A stretch of 64,000 nucleotides of DNA, from positions 116,437,419 to 116,501,418 of the forward strand of contig CM061227.1 in assembly GCA_030844895.1 (NCBI GenBank). The letters run 5' to 3'. Position 1 is the stretch's first letter, and the number at the start of each line of letters is the position of its first letter. The translations under genes were made by a program, and so were the position numbers. The stretch comes from Ambrosia x helenae (taxonomy: Eukaryota; Streptophyta; Magnoliopsida; Asterales; Asteraceae). Under the pieces are notes generated by a model, which did not search any database, was not told the DNA's origin, and saw only the letters and a program-made list of their open reading frames with translations. This document shows, piece by piece, positions 1 through 8,480 of the stretch.

Positions 1-1998
1 TCAGTTACACGAGGTGTGCAGTATTCATCTGCTGCCGCAAAGCCAAGGTAGTTGTAAGATCCTAAGTTAAGGCACCTACTTATTTTTGTAGTCCGCCTGC
101 ATAAAGTGAACATTTTGATTATTATGCATGATATGTCATTTGAAAACTATTGAGTGAAAAAAAAAAAAATTAAGTCAAATCTCAAGTGAGCATGTAAATC
201 CAAACACTCACTGAAGAGTCTTGTTATTGTCATGAGAAACACGTTCCACAACATCAAACCATGCATCAGGAGGGCTTGATATTGGTCGTCCAAAACAATC
301 CTGCATATATGTGAAAGATATTAGGGTGGGCGGGGCGCTACCCCATACTCCACTGAACTACCCTGATTTTCCACCAATACTGCATTGCCACATCACTTCA
401 CTTATACACAAATTTGGAGGCAACACTACTCTGAACTACCCAACCTATAAAAAACAAAAACCCACACACACCGTCCGTTAACTAGGACCCGTGATTGCTT
501 CACAAGACCACTACCCGTTCCACCGGCGGCGGTATTGCCGTGGGGGTAGTGGCCTACCCATGAGCAATCCGTGAAGCGCCCTGACTACCCTTAAGGGATG
601 ACTTCAACTTCTTGGCTAAGCAGTTAATGCGGTAAAATATCAGATATCGGTGAAGGACCAATATTTGAGATATAGGTTATCGCGGTGAGATATCGGTGGG
701 ATATCGGCAATTTTTATATCATGCAAAATAGATACATGTAGCAATTTACCACTAACAATTCAACACACTCTCCTACCATTAACAAATTAACCTTCTACAA
801 CTTGCAAAACACTAACAATTGTAGCAAGTGGGAACTTGTTAAGACTTAAAACACTAATATTTAACACTAACTATTAACAATTAAGACTTAAAACAGTAAT
901 AAAAAGGTAATAACAACCGTAAGAAGTAAGAAAAATGGAAGAACTAAGAAGAAAAACACCAATATCGGTGATATATCGGTCAAATATCGGAACATATCGG
1001 TCAAATATCGGCCAATATCGCCGATAATATCGGTACAAAATATCGGTCAAAATATCGGTACCAATATATCAGTTGATGACCGATAACCGAGATAACGGTG
1101 ATATATCACCGATATATCGGCCGAGTTAACTACTTAGCTTCTTGGTCACATAAACTGAGCATCACTGACTGACTCATGATGCCTCTAATTATAACAACAG
1201 AGGTTTTAATCAATATCAAGATCAAAAACAAGTTTGGAGTAGACAAGGCAGAAAAATGATGCGATTACAAAACAAATGCTCAAATTATGACACAATCAGA
1301 AAAGCGATCATCACCTTGTATTTTTAATTCTACAATGAAATATTAACATTATTATCTTCTAACTGACACCAACAACTTCCAAGCAATAATAATATAACAA
1401 AGGTTTAGACTCCAAACCATTCGAATTTAAAATTTTAAACCGTACCAATTCGTTTAAGCCATTCAAGTGCCAACCAGTTTGCACATGGATCCACATCAAA
1501 TTGTGGCAAAAGCTTAATAGAAACATTAAACTGTCATTTATATCATATCATGTTCTTATATCCACAACTAAGCAAGTCATATATATTTATAAATTCCTAA
1601 TACCAAATATCATTAAAACATATCTAGATGCATTATTTCCGAATCAAATCTAAACAAAACAAAACACAAGTAACGGCGCATAATAGTATAACACACACAG
1701 TACCTGAATACGGAGATAGAGGCGGCGGATATAAAAATCCTCAAGCCCTAAGCAGATCGGTGCATAACCCTGACATTTCACACAACATAAAAATTAACAA
1801 AATAATTACAATTTAAAAAACAATATATTATTATTATTAAGACATATAGACAGACAGAGAGAAGGAAGGGACCTGAAGATTACTAGCTTTCCACCAATCA
1901 ATAAACTTACGGAAGAAATCACGCAACTGACCAAAAGCAAAGAGCAAACCGTAGCTGAAATAAGTGGTCAACGCGGTCAAATACGGGATTGTAATCAT
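1..1998 (-). CDS. LCB2: Serine palmitoyltransferase subunit 2 (LCB2), 5' part, exons 1-4
   Basis: This is the catalytic, PLP-dependent subunit of serine palmitoyltransferase, which condenses serine with palmitoyl-CoA in the ER membrane, the first step of sphingolipid synthesis. I built the model by translating the minus strand. Exon 1 is 1998-1873 (42 aa, start MITIPYLTAL, hydrophobic segment about residues 5-24, then FGQLRDFFRKFIDWW). Exon 2 is 1769-1704 (GYAPICLGLEDFYIRRLY). Exon 3 is 300-212 (DCFGRPISSPPDAWFDVVER). Exon 4 runs from 96 off the left edge (CLNLGSYNYLGF, EYCTPRV). All three introns have GT/AG ends and consistent phase (1872-1770, 1703-301, 211-97). The catalytic lysine region lies outside the window. 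The start at 1998 matches the conserved plant N terminus. An upstream in-frame ATG at 2064 would add 22 residues that the family does not usually have, so I did not use it. No frameshift was seen. Confidence 0.93.
324..590. mobile_element. Tourist-like MITE in LCB2 intron 2
   Basis: A 267-bp element with terminal inverted repeats: left GGGTGGGCGGGGCGCT, right end reverse complement GGGTAGTCAGGGCGCT. It is flanked by TTA on both sides (321-323 and 591-593), the target duplication expected of PIF/Harbinger (Tourist) MITEs. It lies between LCB2 exons 3 and 2, 24 bp from exon 3, so it is transcribed as part of that intron. No ORF. Confidence 0.8.
640..1130. repeat. ATATCGG / CCGATAT degenerate repeat array in LCB2 intron 2
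   Basis: Two clusters (about 640-720 and 955-1125) of short units built on ATATCGG and its reverse complement, for example AAATATCGG, GATATATCGGTC and CCGATATATCGG. An AT-rich stretch rich in AACACTAAC separates them. Both orientations are present, so the array can fold back on itself. The origin is unclear: it could be a MITE whose arms are made of the repeat, or a simple expansion. Confidence 0.6.
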
Positions 1999-2457
1999 GA
2001 TAACGGTTGGATCGAGTAATAATAATATGAGTGGCCGGAGATCGATGAAATGGACCGCCGGCAACGACGGTCTGGATCGACGGAAGGTTTAATCAAGCCT
2101 CTGGTTTTGATTTGATGGATCTTGTTGTTTGTATCATGGGGATATATTATTATTATTTTTATTATTATTGAATTGAAAAATGAAAATTGAAAATTCCTTC
2201 GTTGGCATATTACACAAGTTGAATTGGATTTGCATTTGTGTGTTATTTTTTTATATATTTTTGGGGCATGTGCAATAGCCCATTTCAAGTTTAAATATAT
2301 GGCCCACCATGTTGCTCTTTTTTTCGGTGGGATTTATTTGGAAAACGGTTTTGGAGAAAGGTTAGGTTTCTATTTCATCTCGACTAGGTTCAAGTGTTTC
2401 GCGATTTGTACCGGTGAGCGTTTGTTGTGTAAAGGTGTTTAACAGTATGTTTAATAG
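1999..2457. other. LCB2 upstream region
   Basis: Sequence upstream of the LCB2 start on the minus strand; it should contain the 5' leader and core promoter. It includes a short ATT repeat (about 2145-2170). I see no convincing TATA box at a fixed distance and no second gene. Short ORFs here are not supported by any recognised motif. Confidence 0.4.
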
Positions 2458-2460
2458 TTA

Positions 2461-2689
2461 GAGCATTCATGTTTAATATTTGGTGGAAGCACTGTTCACC
2501 TCTATATTTGAAAAGCTATTGTTCACCTTTAAAAATATTTTAATATTTTTAGAAGTGGTTGTGAGTGAGGAGAGAGAAAATATAATGAAAAAGTATTATT
2601 ATTTTAATAAAGAGAGAAAATTTTAGGTGAAATAGTGATTTTTAATGTAATTTGATGGAGAAAATTTGGTAGAGAAGATGTAAATGCTC
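2461..2689. mobile_element. MITE copy 1 (GAGCATTC family)
   Basis: A 229-bp AT-rich element that begins GAGCATTCATGTTT and ends with the inverse of GAGCATTTACATC. It is flanked by TTA on both sides (2458-2460 and 2690-2692). Inside are two GTTCACC motifs near the left end and a GAGAGAGAAAA tract. Two more copies follow directly. Non-coding. Confidence 0.75.
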
Positions 2690-2692
2690 TTA

Positions 2693-2930
2693 GAGCATTC
2701 ATATTTGGGGAATCAAATGTATGTGAATGTGTCTATCAAATTATATGATGTGAGTTTAAGTGGTTGTGATTGGATGAGAGAGAAAATATTTGGTAAAAAC
2801 ATTGTTCACCCCTATATTTGAAAAGCTACTGTTCACCCTAAAATATTTTAATATTTTTTGAAGTGGTTGTGAGTGAGGAGATGAAAAATATAATGATAAA
2901 AATGTGAAAAAATATTATTATTTTAAAAAT
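2693..2930. mobile_element. MITE copy 2 (GAGCATTC family), abutting copy 1
   Basis: Same orientation as copy 1, beginning GAGCATTCATATTTGG directly after the shared TTA. It contains the same CACCCCTATATTTGAAAAGC and GTGAGTGAGGAG segments. The right terminus looks missing and runs into copy 3, so it is probably truncated. Confidence 0.6.
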
Positions 2931-2934
2931 GTAA

Positions 2935-3170
2935 GAGCATTCACATTTGGTCTAATAAATCTCCTCTATCAAATTATACTAAAAATCACTATTCTACCTT
3001 TAAATTTTCTCTCTCTTAATTAAAATAATAATACTATTTCATACTTTTATCATTATATTTTCTCTCTTCTCACTCTCAACAACTTACAAAAATATTAAAA
3101 TATTTATAGGGGTGAACAGTGCCCCCCCCCCTTCCAATACAAGGGTGAACAGTGTTTCCAATATATGACG
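2935..3170. mobile_element. MITE copy 3 (GAGCATTC family), inverted
   Basis: Reverse-complement copy of the same family. It starts TAAGAGCATTCACATTTGG, carries TTTTCTCTCT and GGGGTGAACAGTG, and ends near 3170. With copy 2 it forms a head-to-head foldback. A run of ten C lies at about 3122-3131 in the terminal region. Confidence 0.6.
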
Positions 3171-3931
3171 CTATGAAGTTGGGGCTATGTATGGTGGCCT
3201 CAAGTTGAACTCGAGGTTAGGTAGCTGATCCCACCATCAAATCACTCTCTTCTTTCATCTTTATCATCTCGAGAACAATGACCTCGGTGTCATTGATATC
3301 AGTTGTACCAAACCTAACATGTTTGCGGAATTTTGTTCAAAAACTACTAGTTTTTTACAAGATTTTTTTTCTAAGTTACAAATAGATCCCTGGTTTACAC
3401 GTTTTGGCATAGAAATCAAAAATTGCAAATCAATCTTTCATTATTAAGATTTATGAGAAAGAATGTTGAAGTGTTGTTACACATGATATATGTACTTACG
3501 TTTATAGACTCCGTTGTTTCAATTAAAAGTATTTAAAATAGAATAATAACAAAACACATATCTACAATTCCTCTATATATTAAAGAAGGGATACCTTATA
3601 ATAGTGTCCCTATGATAACGTGCGCCCGACCTACTTTGCTAACGAGTACCATCCTGCCCCTAATTCGTTAATGTGCACCAGTATTTATAAAAAAAAAAAA
3701 CATGTTCTTTATGGTAAGACTGTTGGAAATTTTGAAATATGTGAATGTAATTTAATTTAATAATATTATTAATGAGTTTAGTAATATTATTAATGAAGCT
3801 CTTCATGGTAAGAAAGTAGAGTTTTTCATGTCACTTAATTTGCTTTTATTAGAGTTTTAAGTTTCTTATTAAATCTCTAATTAAGTGAAACTCTTGACTA
3901 TTATGACTCTTGTAAATAAGTAGGTTGTGTG
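3171..3931. other. Intergenic; possible degraded repeat
   Basis: No gene seen. A stretch at about 3640-3710 (CCTGCCCCTAATTCGTTAATGTGCACCAGTATTT) has a diverged relative at about 23200-23270, on the other side of gypsy element 1. It is therefore an older repeat, possibly a transposon remnant. The rest is AT-rich. Confidence 0.4.
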
Positions 3932-3936
3932 CCTTA

Positions 3937-4393
3937 TGAAGAAGTAAGAACCTGGGATGGTACCTTGAATCTTCTGTATGATGCAGAATAGGAGATTCTT
4001 TCCAACTTGCCTTAGAATGGTGAATAAGGAATCTGCAAAACAAAACACCGTTAGGACTCGTCACAGGATTGGGGGTAATCCTGTGACCACCCTCCGGCGT
4101 GAGAATAAGTATCTGTTTGATGTGAGGGGTAAAGCTTATATGGATTGAGTATTTGCAAAAGCTGTGTCGTTCTTTACCTTTACTTCTCCTTTTATAGTTG
4201 CTCCTTTGATTATCGAGGGGAGACATTCCTTGCATGATTGTCTCTTCGCTGAATTAGCCTTTTGACCAGCTTTCTATTTAATGCGTTTGACTTGTGTTGA
4301 CTTGTTTTGACTTTGCGTAGTCGGTGGGCTTTCTATTGTTTGGGCTCATGGTTCTGAGGTTTGGGCTGGGTTTACCTGGGCCATACCTCGTCA
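3937..4393 (-). repeat. 3' LTR of gypsy element 1
   Basis: 457 bp, near-identical to 22139-22595. On the minus strand it begins TGACGAGGTATGG and ends TTACTTCTTCA, giving the TG...CA ends of LTRs. Reading frames across it are not genes. Confidence 0.95.
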
Positions 4394-4409
4394 TGTCCCC
4401 CCAGTCTAG
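4394..4409 (-). other. Polypurine tract of gypsy element 1
   Basis: On the minus strand the bases next to the 3' LTR read CTAGACTGGGGGGACA. The purine core ACTGGGGGG fits the plus-strand primer for retroelement DNA synthesis and confirms the minus orientation. Confidence 0.7.
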
Positions 4410-4573
4410 TTATAAGAACATGTGATTGTTACTAGACTTAATAATAAAAAGAAAAAAAGTTGTGGTTTGTTTTGTATTCTTGATAGCACGTGACGTAATC
4501 ATGGCTATAACCGTCACATCAATCCCCTATTTAATAGGTTTTAAGTGTGTGGGGAATTGACATGTGGCGGTTC

Positions 4574-4580
4574 TATATAT
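4574..4580 (+). promoter_or_regulatory. TATA box for the first opposite-strand gene
   Basis: TATATAT inside GGTTCTATATATTTGAA, about 104 bp upstream of the ATG at 4684. It lies outside the LTR, so this gene appears to have its own core promoter. Confidence 0.55.
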
Positions 4581-4683
4581 TTGAATTTTAAACCCTCTTT
4601 TACTTTAACAAATTGTTGTTTTCTTCGTCAACTGAACGGTTTCTTCTTTTCATTTTTCCCTCTTTCCACTGCTTAATCCTTCC

Positions 4684-7388
4684 ATGGCTCCCAAAGCAAG
4701 TTCCTCACGGGTTGCTACAAGCGTATCCGACATTTCTTGCCACTGGCCATCCTTCTCCTCTTTCCTTAGTGATTATCATGTGCCGTTGGAATGGGGGCCT
4801 GTTCTTCCTGGCAAGGATGATCGGGCTTTTCCACTGAAGGAAGGGAAGATTACTTTGTATGGCGAGTTTTTTACTTTTTCTCACTTTCGTTTGCCGGTTA
4901 CCAATTTCCTACTTGCTATCCTGTCTTATTATAAGGTACACCCGTCCCAATTGCATCCCCTAGGTTTGATAAAAATTCGTCATTTTGAATTTTGTGCCCT
5001 AGGTTTGGGTAGGGCACCCCTTTTGGAGATTTTCCGTGTGTTGTATGTACTGAAATTCAAAGGAGAATATTTTACTTTTGATCGTCGTCCTGGATCGTTG
5101 CCCTGTATTGACAGCTTTCCTCAAAGTGTTCGGGATAAGGATTGGAGGAAGAAATTTTTCTACATTGACGAACGTGTTTTTCCTGTTTCTACTCCGATTA
5201 GATTCCCGGAGGCCAAATCCAAATTGACTGACGAGTGTCCTCCTCCCTCTGTTTATGAGAAAGATCCTTTGTACCTTGCTCTGACAAATAATCCCACGGA
5301 ATGTACGTTTATTCCGGAGCGGGCTTTAGTTGCTGTTGGTATGAGCCGGTTATGGGTGGATGAAACTGTGTTCCCGGAGTATAAGCGTGAAGATCAGGGG
5401 ACCTGGCAATACTTTGATGTCTTGGACGAGGAGGTTTCTTCTCAATTGGTTGAATATGACCGTCCTCTAGGTTCAGATGAGCTTGATGTTCTTAGCCAAA
5501 CTATTTCTAATTTTTATATCCCAGGGCCAATTGTTTCTGCCTCCGAGCAGGTAGTTGGCCAGTCCACTGTGGAGACTATGCCTACAGGTGTTGATGGAAA
5601 TCTTCCGAGTCCCGTTGATGCTGATCCCATTAGTGTTGCTCTTCCTCAAGGTGAGGAAAATATCGAGAAGAAAGAAGATAAATCCAAGAAGAGGAAAACT
5701 ACGGCGACCTTGGATACTGAAGCCCTTTTAGCCAAGCGGCAGCAATTATTGGAAATGAAGAAAAAGTCACTTGGTAATCATGTTTTTATTTGTTTTTGTG
5801 TTGTTGGTTTCTTTCCTGAATTCAGTCATTCTATGCAGGTGATAGGATTTCTGCAAGTACCTCTGCTTCTGCTTCTGGAGGTGCTTCTACATCTGAAGTT
5901 TCCAAAGCTATTCCAATCGCTGAGGGTAGCTGTGAGGAGGTTACTGTTGTTTCCTCGTGTGCTCTGGCTAGCTCTGTTCCAGCGACTGCTGTTGCTGTTA
6001 CTACGGTTCCGTTGTCTACATTGACCCCAGTTTCAATGATTCCTGTGGCAACTTCTCTGTCTTCCACTACTGTTCCAGTCTCTATCCCATTGCAGCCGGT
6101 CTTTTCTGTTGCAGGTCCATCTATGGCTTCTGGTTTTCCTACTGGCCAGAGCTTTTCCCAGCTCCTTCGGGATGTACAAAGGAACCCTATCCAGTTTCCT
6201 GGTGGTTTTAGGACCGAGAGTTCGTCATCTGATGATGCAGGTTGTATCCCGAGCAATTTCTACGCTCCCGGGATTAACTGGCGGCCGTCCTTAAAAGATA
6301 TCTGTTATGTGCCCAAATGGCATATTGCTGAATCCAGCCGCCTTATCCATCCGGAGGTCATTCGTCATTGGTCTGAACATGCCTTCCCCCCAGCTGAAAG
6401 GTTTTATTTGCAGGGTTTAGATAATGCTCAACTCGCCGAGAACATTCTTGGTGCTGGTGCCAGTTATGCTGCTGCTTCTTATGAAGTCCTTCGCCGCTGG
6501 CGATCAGACCTTGCTCATCTTTTGGAGGCCCGGGATAGACAGGGACCACTTATGTCCCAGAACGACAAACTTGCCAAACAGCTGTCTGAGGCTGAGGTTC
6601 AATTGGTCTCTCGTCAAGTTGCTGTGGATAAACTTGAGGCGGATAAAGCCCGCATGGTTAAAGGACACCTGGAGGAGAAATTGGAAATTCTTCGCGCCAA
6701 TGACTCACAAGCTGGCATTATCTCTCGTCTTGAAGGACGAGTTGAAGCATTGACCAAAGAGCTTACTACCGAGAAAGAATTCATTGCTCGGAATCAAGCA
6801 GAAATGGAGAGGTGTAAGCATCTGTCCACCGAGTTCCAAGCTCTCGAGTCCCGTGTCAAATGTCTGGAGGAGGAGAAGGATGTTATGGCTGAAAAACTTA
6901 AAGAGTGTGAAAGACAGCTGAGTTTATCAAATGACCGTGCTGATCAAGCAGAGGATGCTACTGAGGCTGCCAAGAATCTTGCCATTTCTCTCCAATCTCA
7001 GCTGGATCACTCCCGGGATGATCGTGATTGGTTGATATCCCGGGGTTTGCCTGCTGCCTGGCGTTTCATCCGGACTAGTCAGACCTACCAGGACCGTATT
7101 AACACCTTTTACGAGGTTGCCACAGAATCCGGATATCTTGGTGGGCTCACATACGGGAATAATCTTGGCCTTGTTGGCCAGAAAGTGCCCCCACCAACTG
7201 AGCAGGAGAAGGAGGTCGGTACCCGGATCGCTGATTCGATGCAGGCACTGAGCAGTGATTCTCTCGAGCCCATATCCCAGCTGAGCAGCCATGTAGGTGA
7301 TGATGGGATGTCTTCTCTTCGTCTTTTGCTCGAGCCTTTTGTCAAAGGTTCATCTGATGCTGAGGTTTCATCCCCTAGTCAAGACTGA
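4684..7388 (+). CDS. Opposite-strand gene of Tat element 1: gypsy-type putative transposase-like protein (PF04195-like)
   Basis: Two exons: 4684-5773 and 5839-7388, with an intron 5774-5838 (GTAATC...TATGCAG, phase 1). The joined frame is open for 879 residues. The N-terminal third (residues about 20-230, with PLEWGP, LYGEFFTFSHFRLP and HPLGLIKIRHFE) resembles the Pfam family called putative gypsy-type transposon, found on the reverse strand of many plant Tat elements. The middle is rich in Ser, Thr, Val and Pro. Residues about 600-750 look like a long coiled coil (KLAKQLSEAEVQ, LEGRVEALTKELTTEKEF). The start was chosen for the preceding TATA box and family N terminus. The function is unknown even in the family. 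It has no frameshift, unlike the gag-pol on the other strand. Confidence 0.78.
5774..5838 (+). other. Intron of the first opposite-strand gene
   Basis: 65 bp, donor GTAATCATG, acceptor CTATGCAG, T-rich. Splicing joins SLG to DRISAS and moves the reading frame into the long second ORF. Without splicing the first ORF ends shortly after in unrelated hydrophobic sequence. Confidence 0.7.
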
Positions 7389-7643
7389 AGGACTGTTTGT
7401 CTTCCTTAGTTTACTGTTTGGACATAAGTACTTTGTATGTTACATGTGTTATTAATGTGTGGTGTGTGTGTATGCCACGTGTCACGGATATTATTACTTT
7501 TTGCTGACAACGAAGTGACGGTTATTAATTACCTTTTGCATGTCATGATTACCTATCATATCGAGTCGTCTTTTGCACTATTTGCACAGATATTTGTGTC
7601 AGTTGCATTAAAAGCGTATCTTTTCATCTTCCAAAAAAGGATC

Positions 7644-7650
7644 TATATAA
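7644..7650 (+). promoter_or_regulatory. TATA box for the second opposite-strand gene
   Basis: TATATAA within GGATCTATATAAGTCAC, 86 bp upstream of the ATG at 7736. The spacing is similar to that of the first opposite-strand gene. Confidence 0.5.
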
Positions 7651-7735
7651 GTCACTTGACTTATCAAACCGTTCATCCTTTTTTACCATTTTTACCCATA
7701 GGAAAGAGTCTCGTTCTTGCTTCTTTTCTTCTTCT

Positions 7736-8209
7736 ATGGCACGCCGTTCAGCCTCCGTTACACAACTATCAAGAGAGCTTGATGCTGTTGAAGCTCTTAA
7801 AATGTTGTACCAACAGTCTCGTGAAATGGATGCTCGTGTAGCTGCCATAGAAGAGTTTAACATTAGGTATGCTGATTATGTTCCAGCTCGTAGATATGGG
7901 AAGGTGTACTCTCGTGGCCCACGAAAGCTATTTTTTGGCGTGGAAGATGACAATGGTCAAGCTCCCCCGCCCATTCATGATCTCGATTTGGCTGGGGAGG
8001 TTCATGGAGCTCATGACCCGGAGGGGTTTGCTCATGTACCCCAGGTTCCTGTTCCTGCAGGGCCTGTCTTTTTGGTAGGTGATGGCGACCGTGTTGAAGA
8101 TCCTTTAGCTGAAGATTTACCTGACCATCTAGTTCCCCCTCCTTTTACGGAGGAAGAGTTGCTGTATTCCCCTTGGGAAGTGTTAGCTATCCTGGATGGT
8201 AGGATTTGA
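7736..8209 (+). CDS. Second opposite-strand ORF of Tat element 1, unknown function
   Basis: 157 residues, start MARRSASVTQLSRELDAV. The first about 50 residues could form a coiled coil (LSRELDAVEALKMLYQQSRE, AAIEEF). The rest is acidic and proline-rich (PPPIHDLDLAGE, DPLAEDLPDHLVPPPFTEEE). I do not recognise a family. It follows the first opposite-strand gene on the same strand, 347 bp downstream, with its own TATA-like sequence, and converges with the integrase end of pol at 8481. Its length, clean frame and promoter spacing argue for a real element gene. Confidence 0.5.
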   Translation: MARRSASVTQLSRELDAVEALKMLYQQSREMDARVAAIEEFNIRYADYVPARRYGKVYSRGPRKLFFGVEDDNGQAPPPIHDLDLAGEVHGAHDPEGFAHVPQVPVPAGPVFLVGDGDRVEDPLAEDLPDHLVPPPFTEEELLYSPWEVLAILDGRI

Positions 8210-8480
8210 AGATTGTATGTGCCTTTGGGGCTAGTTTCGTGTTTTTTGCAGGGAAGTGGCATATGGATTTTTGTCCTGCCCCCCTTTTTTGTCAGTGTCA
8301 TGAAAATGACTGTTTAAATATCGTAGTTGGATGTAAAAAACAACATGTAAATGTATGCCGTAAAAGGCGTTTTATTAACACGGTGTTCCGTGACTATTAT
8401 TGTGCTTACACAGAATGTGTTTTGTCAAAAAACACTAATTTCTCATACATTATCTTTGCCTGTTCAGACATAACATTTTT
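8210..8480. other. Gap between convergent genes of gypsy element 1
   Basis: 271 bp between the stop of the second opposite-strand ORF and the 3' end of pol. It probably holds both 3' untranslated regions. Nothing else seen. Confidence 0.4.

Noticed and set aside
3560..3720. Helitron 5' end (TCTATATATTAAAGAAGG)
   Set aside because: The start resembles some Helitrons, but I found no CTRR end with a hairpin nearby.
3849..4235. 128-codon ORF near the left LTR and the N-terminal part of the 22437-21385 ORF
   Set aside because: LTR read-through. The true gag start is more likely the ATG at 22077 after the primer site.
5831..6256. 141-codon minus-strand ORF opposite the gypsy opposite-strand gene
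   Set aside because: Shadow of the Ser/Thr/Val-rich coding region on the plus strand; no domain.
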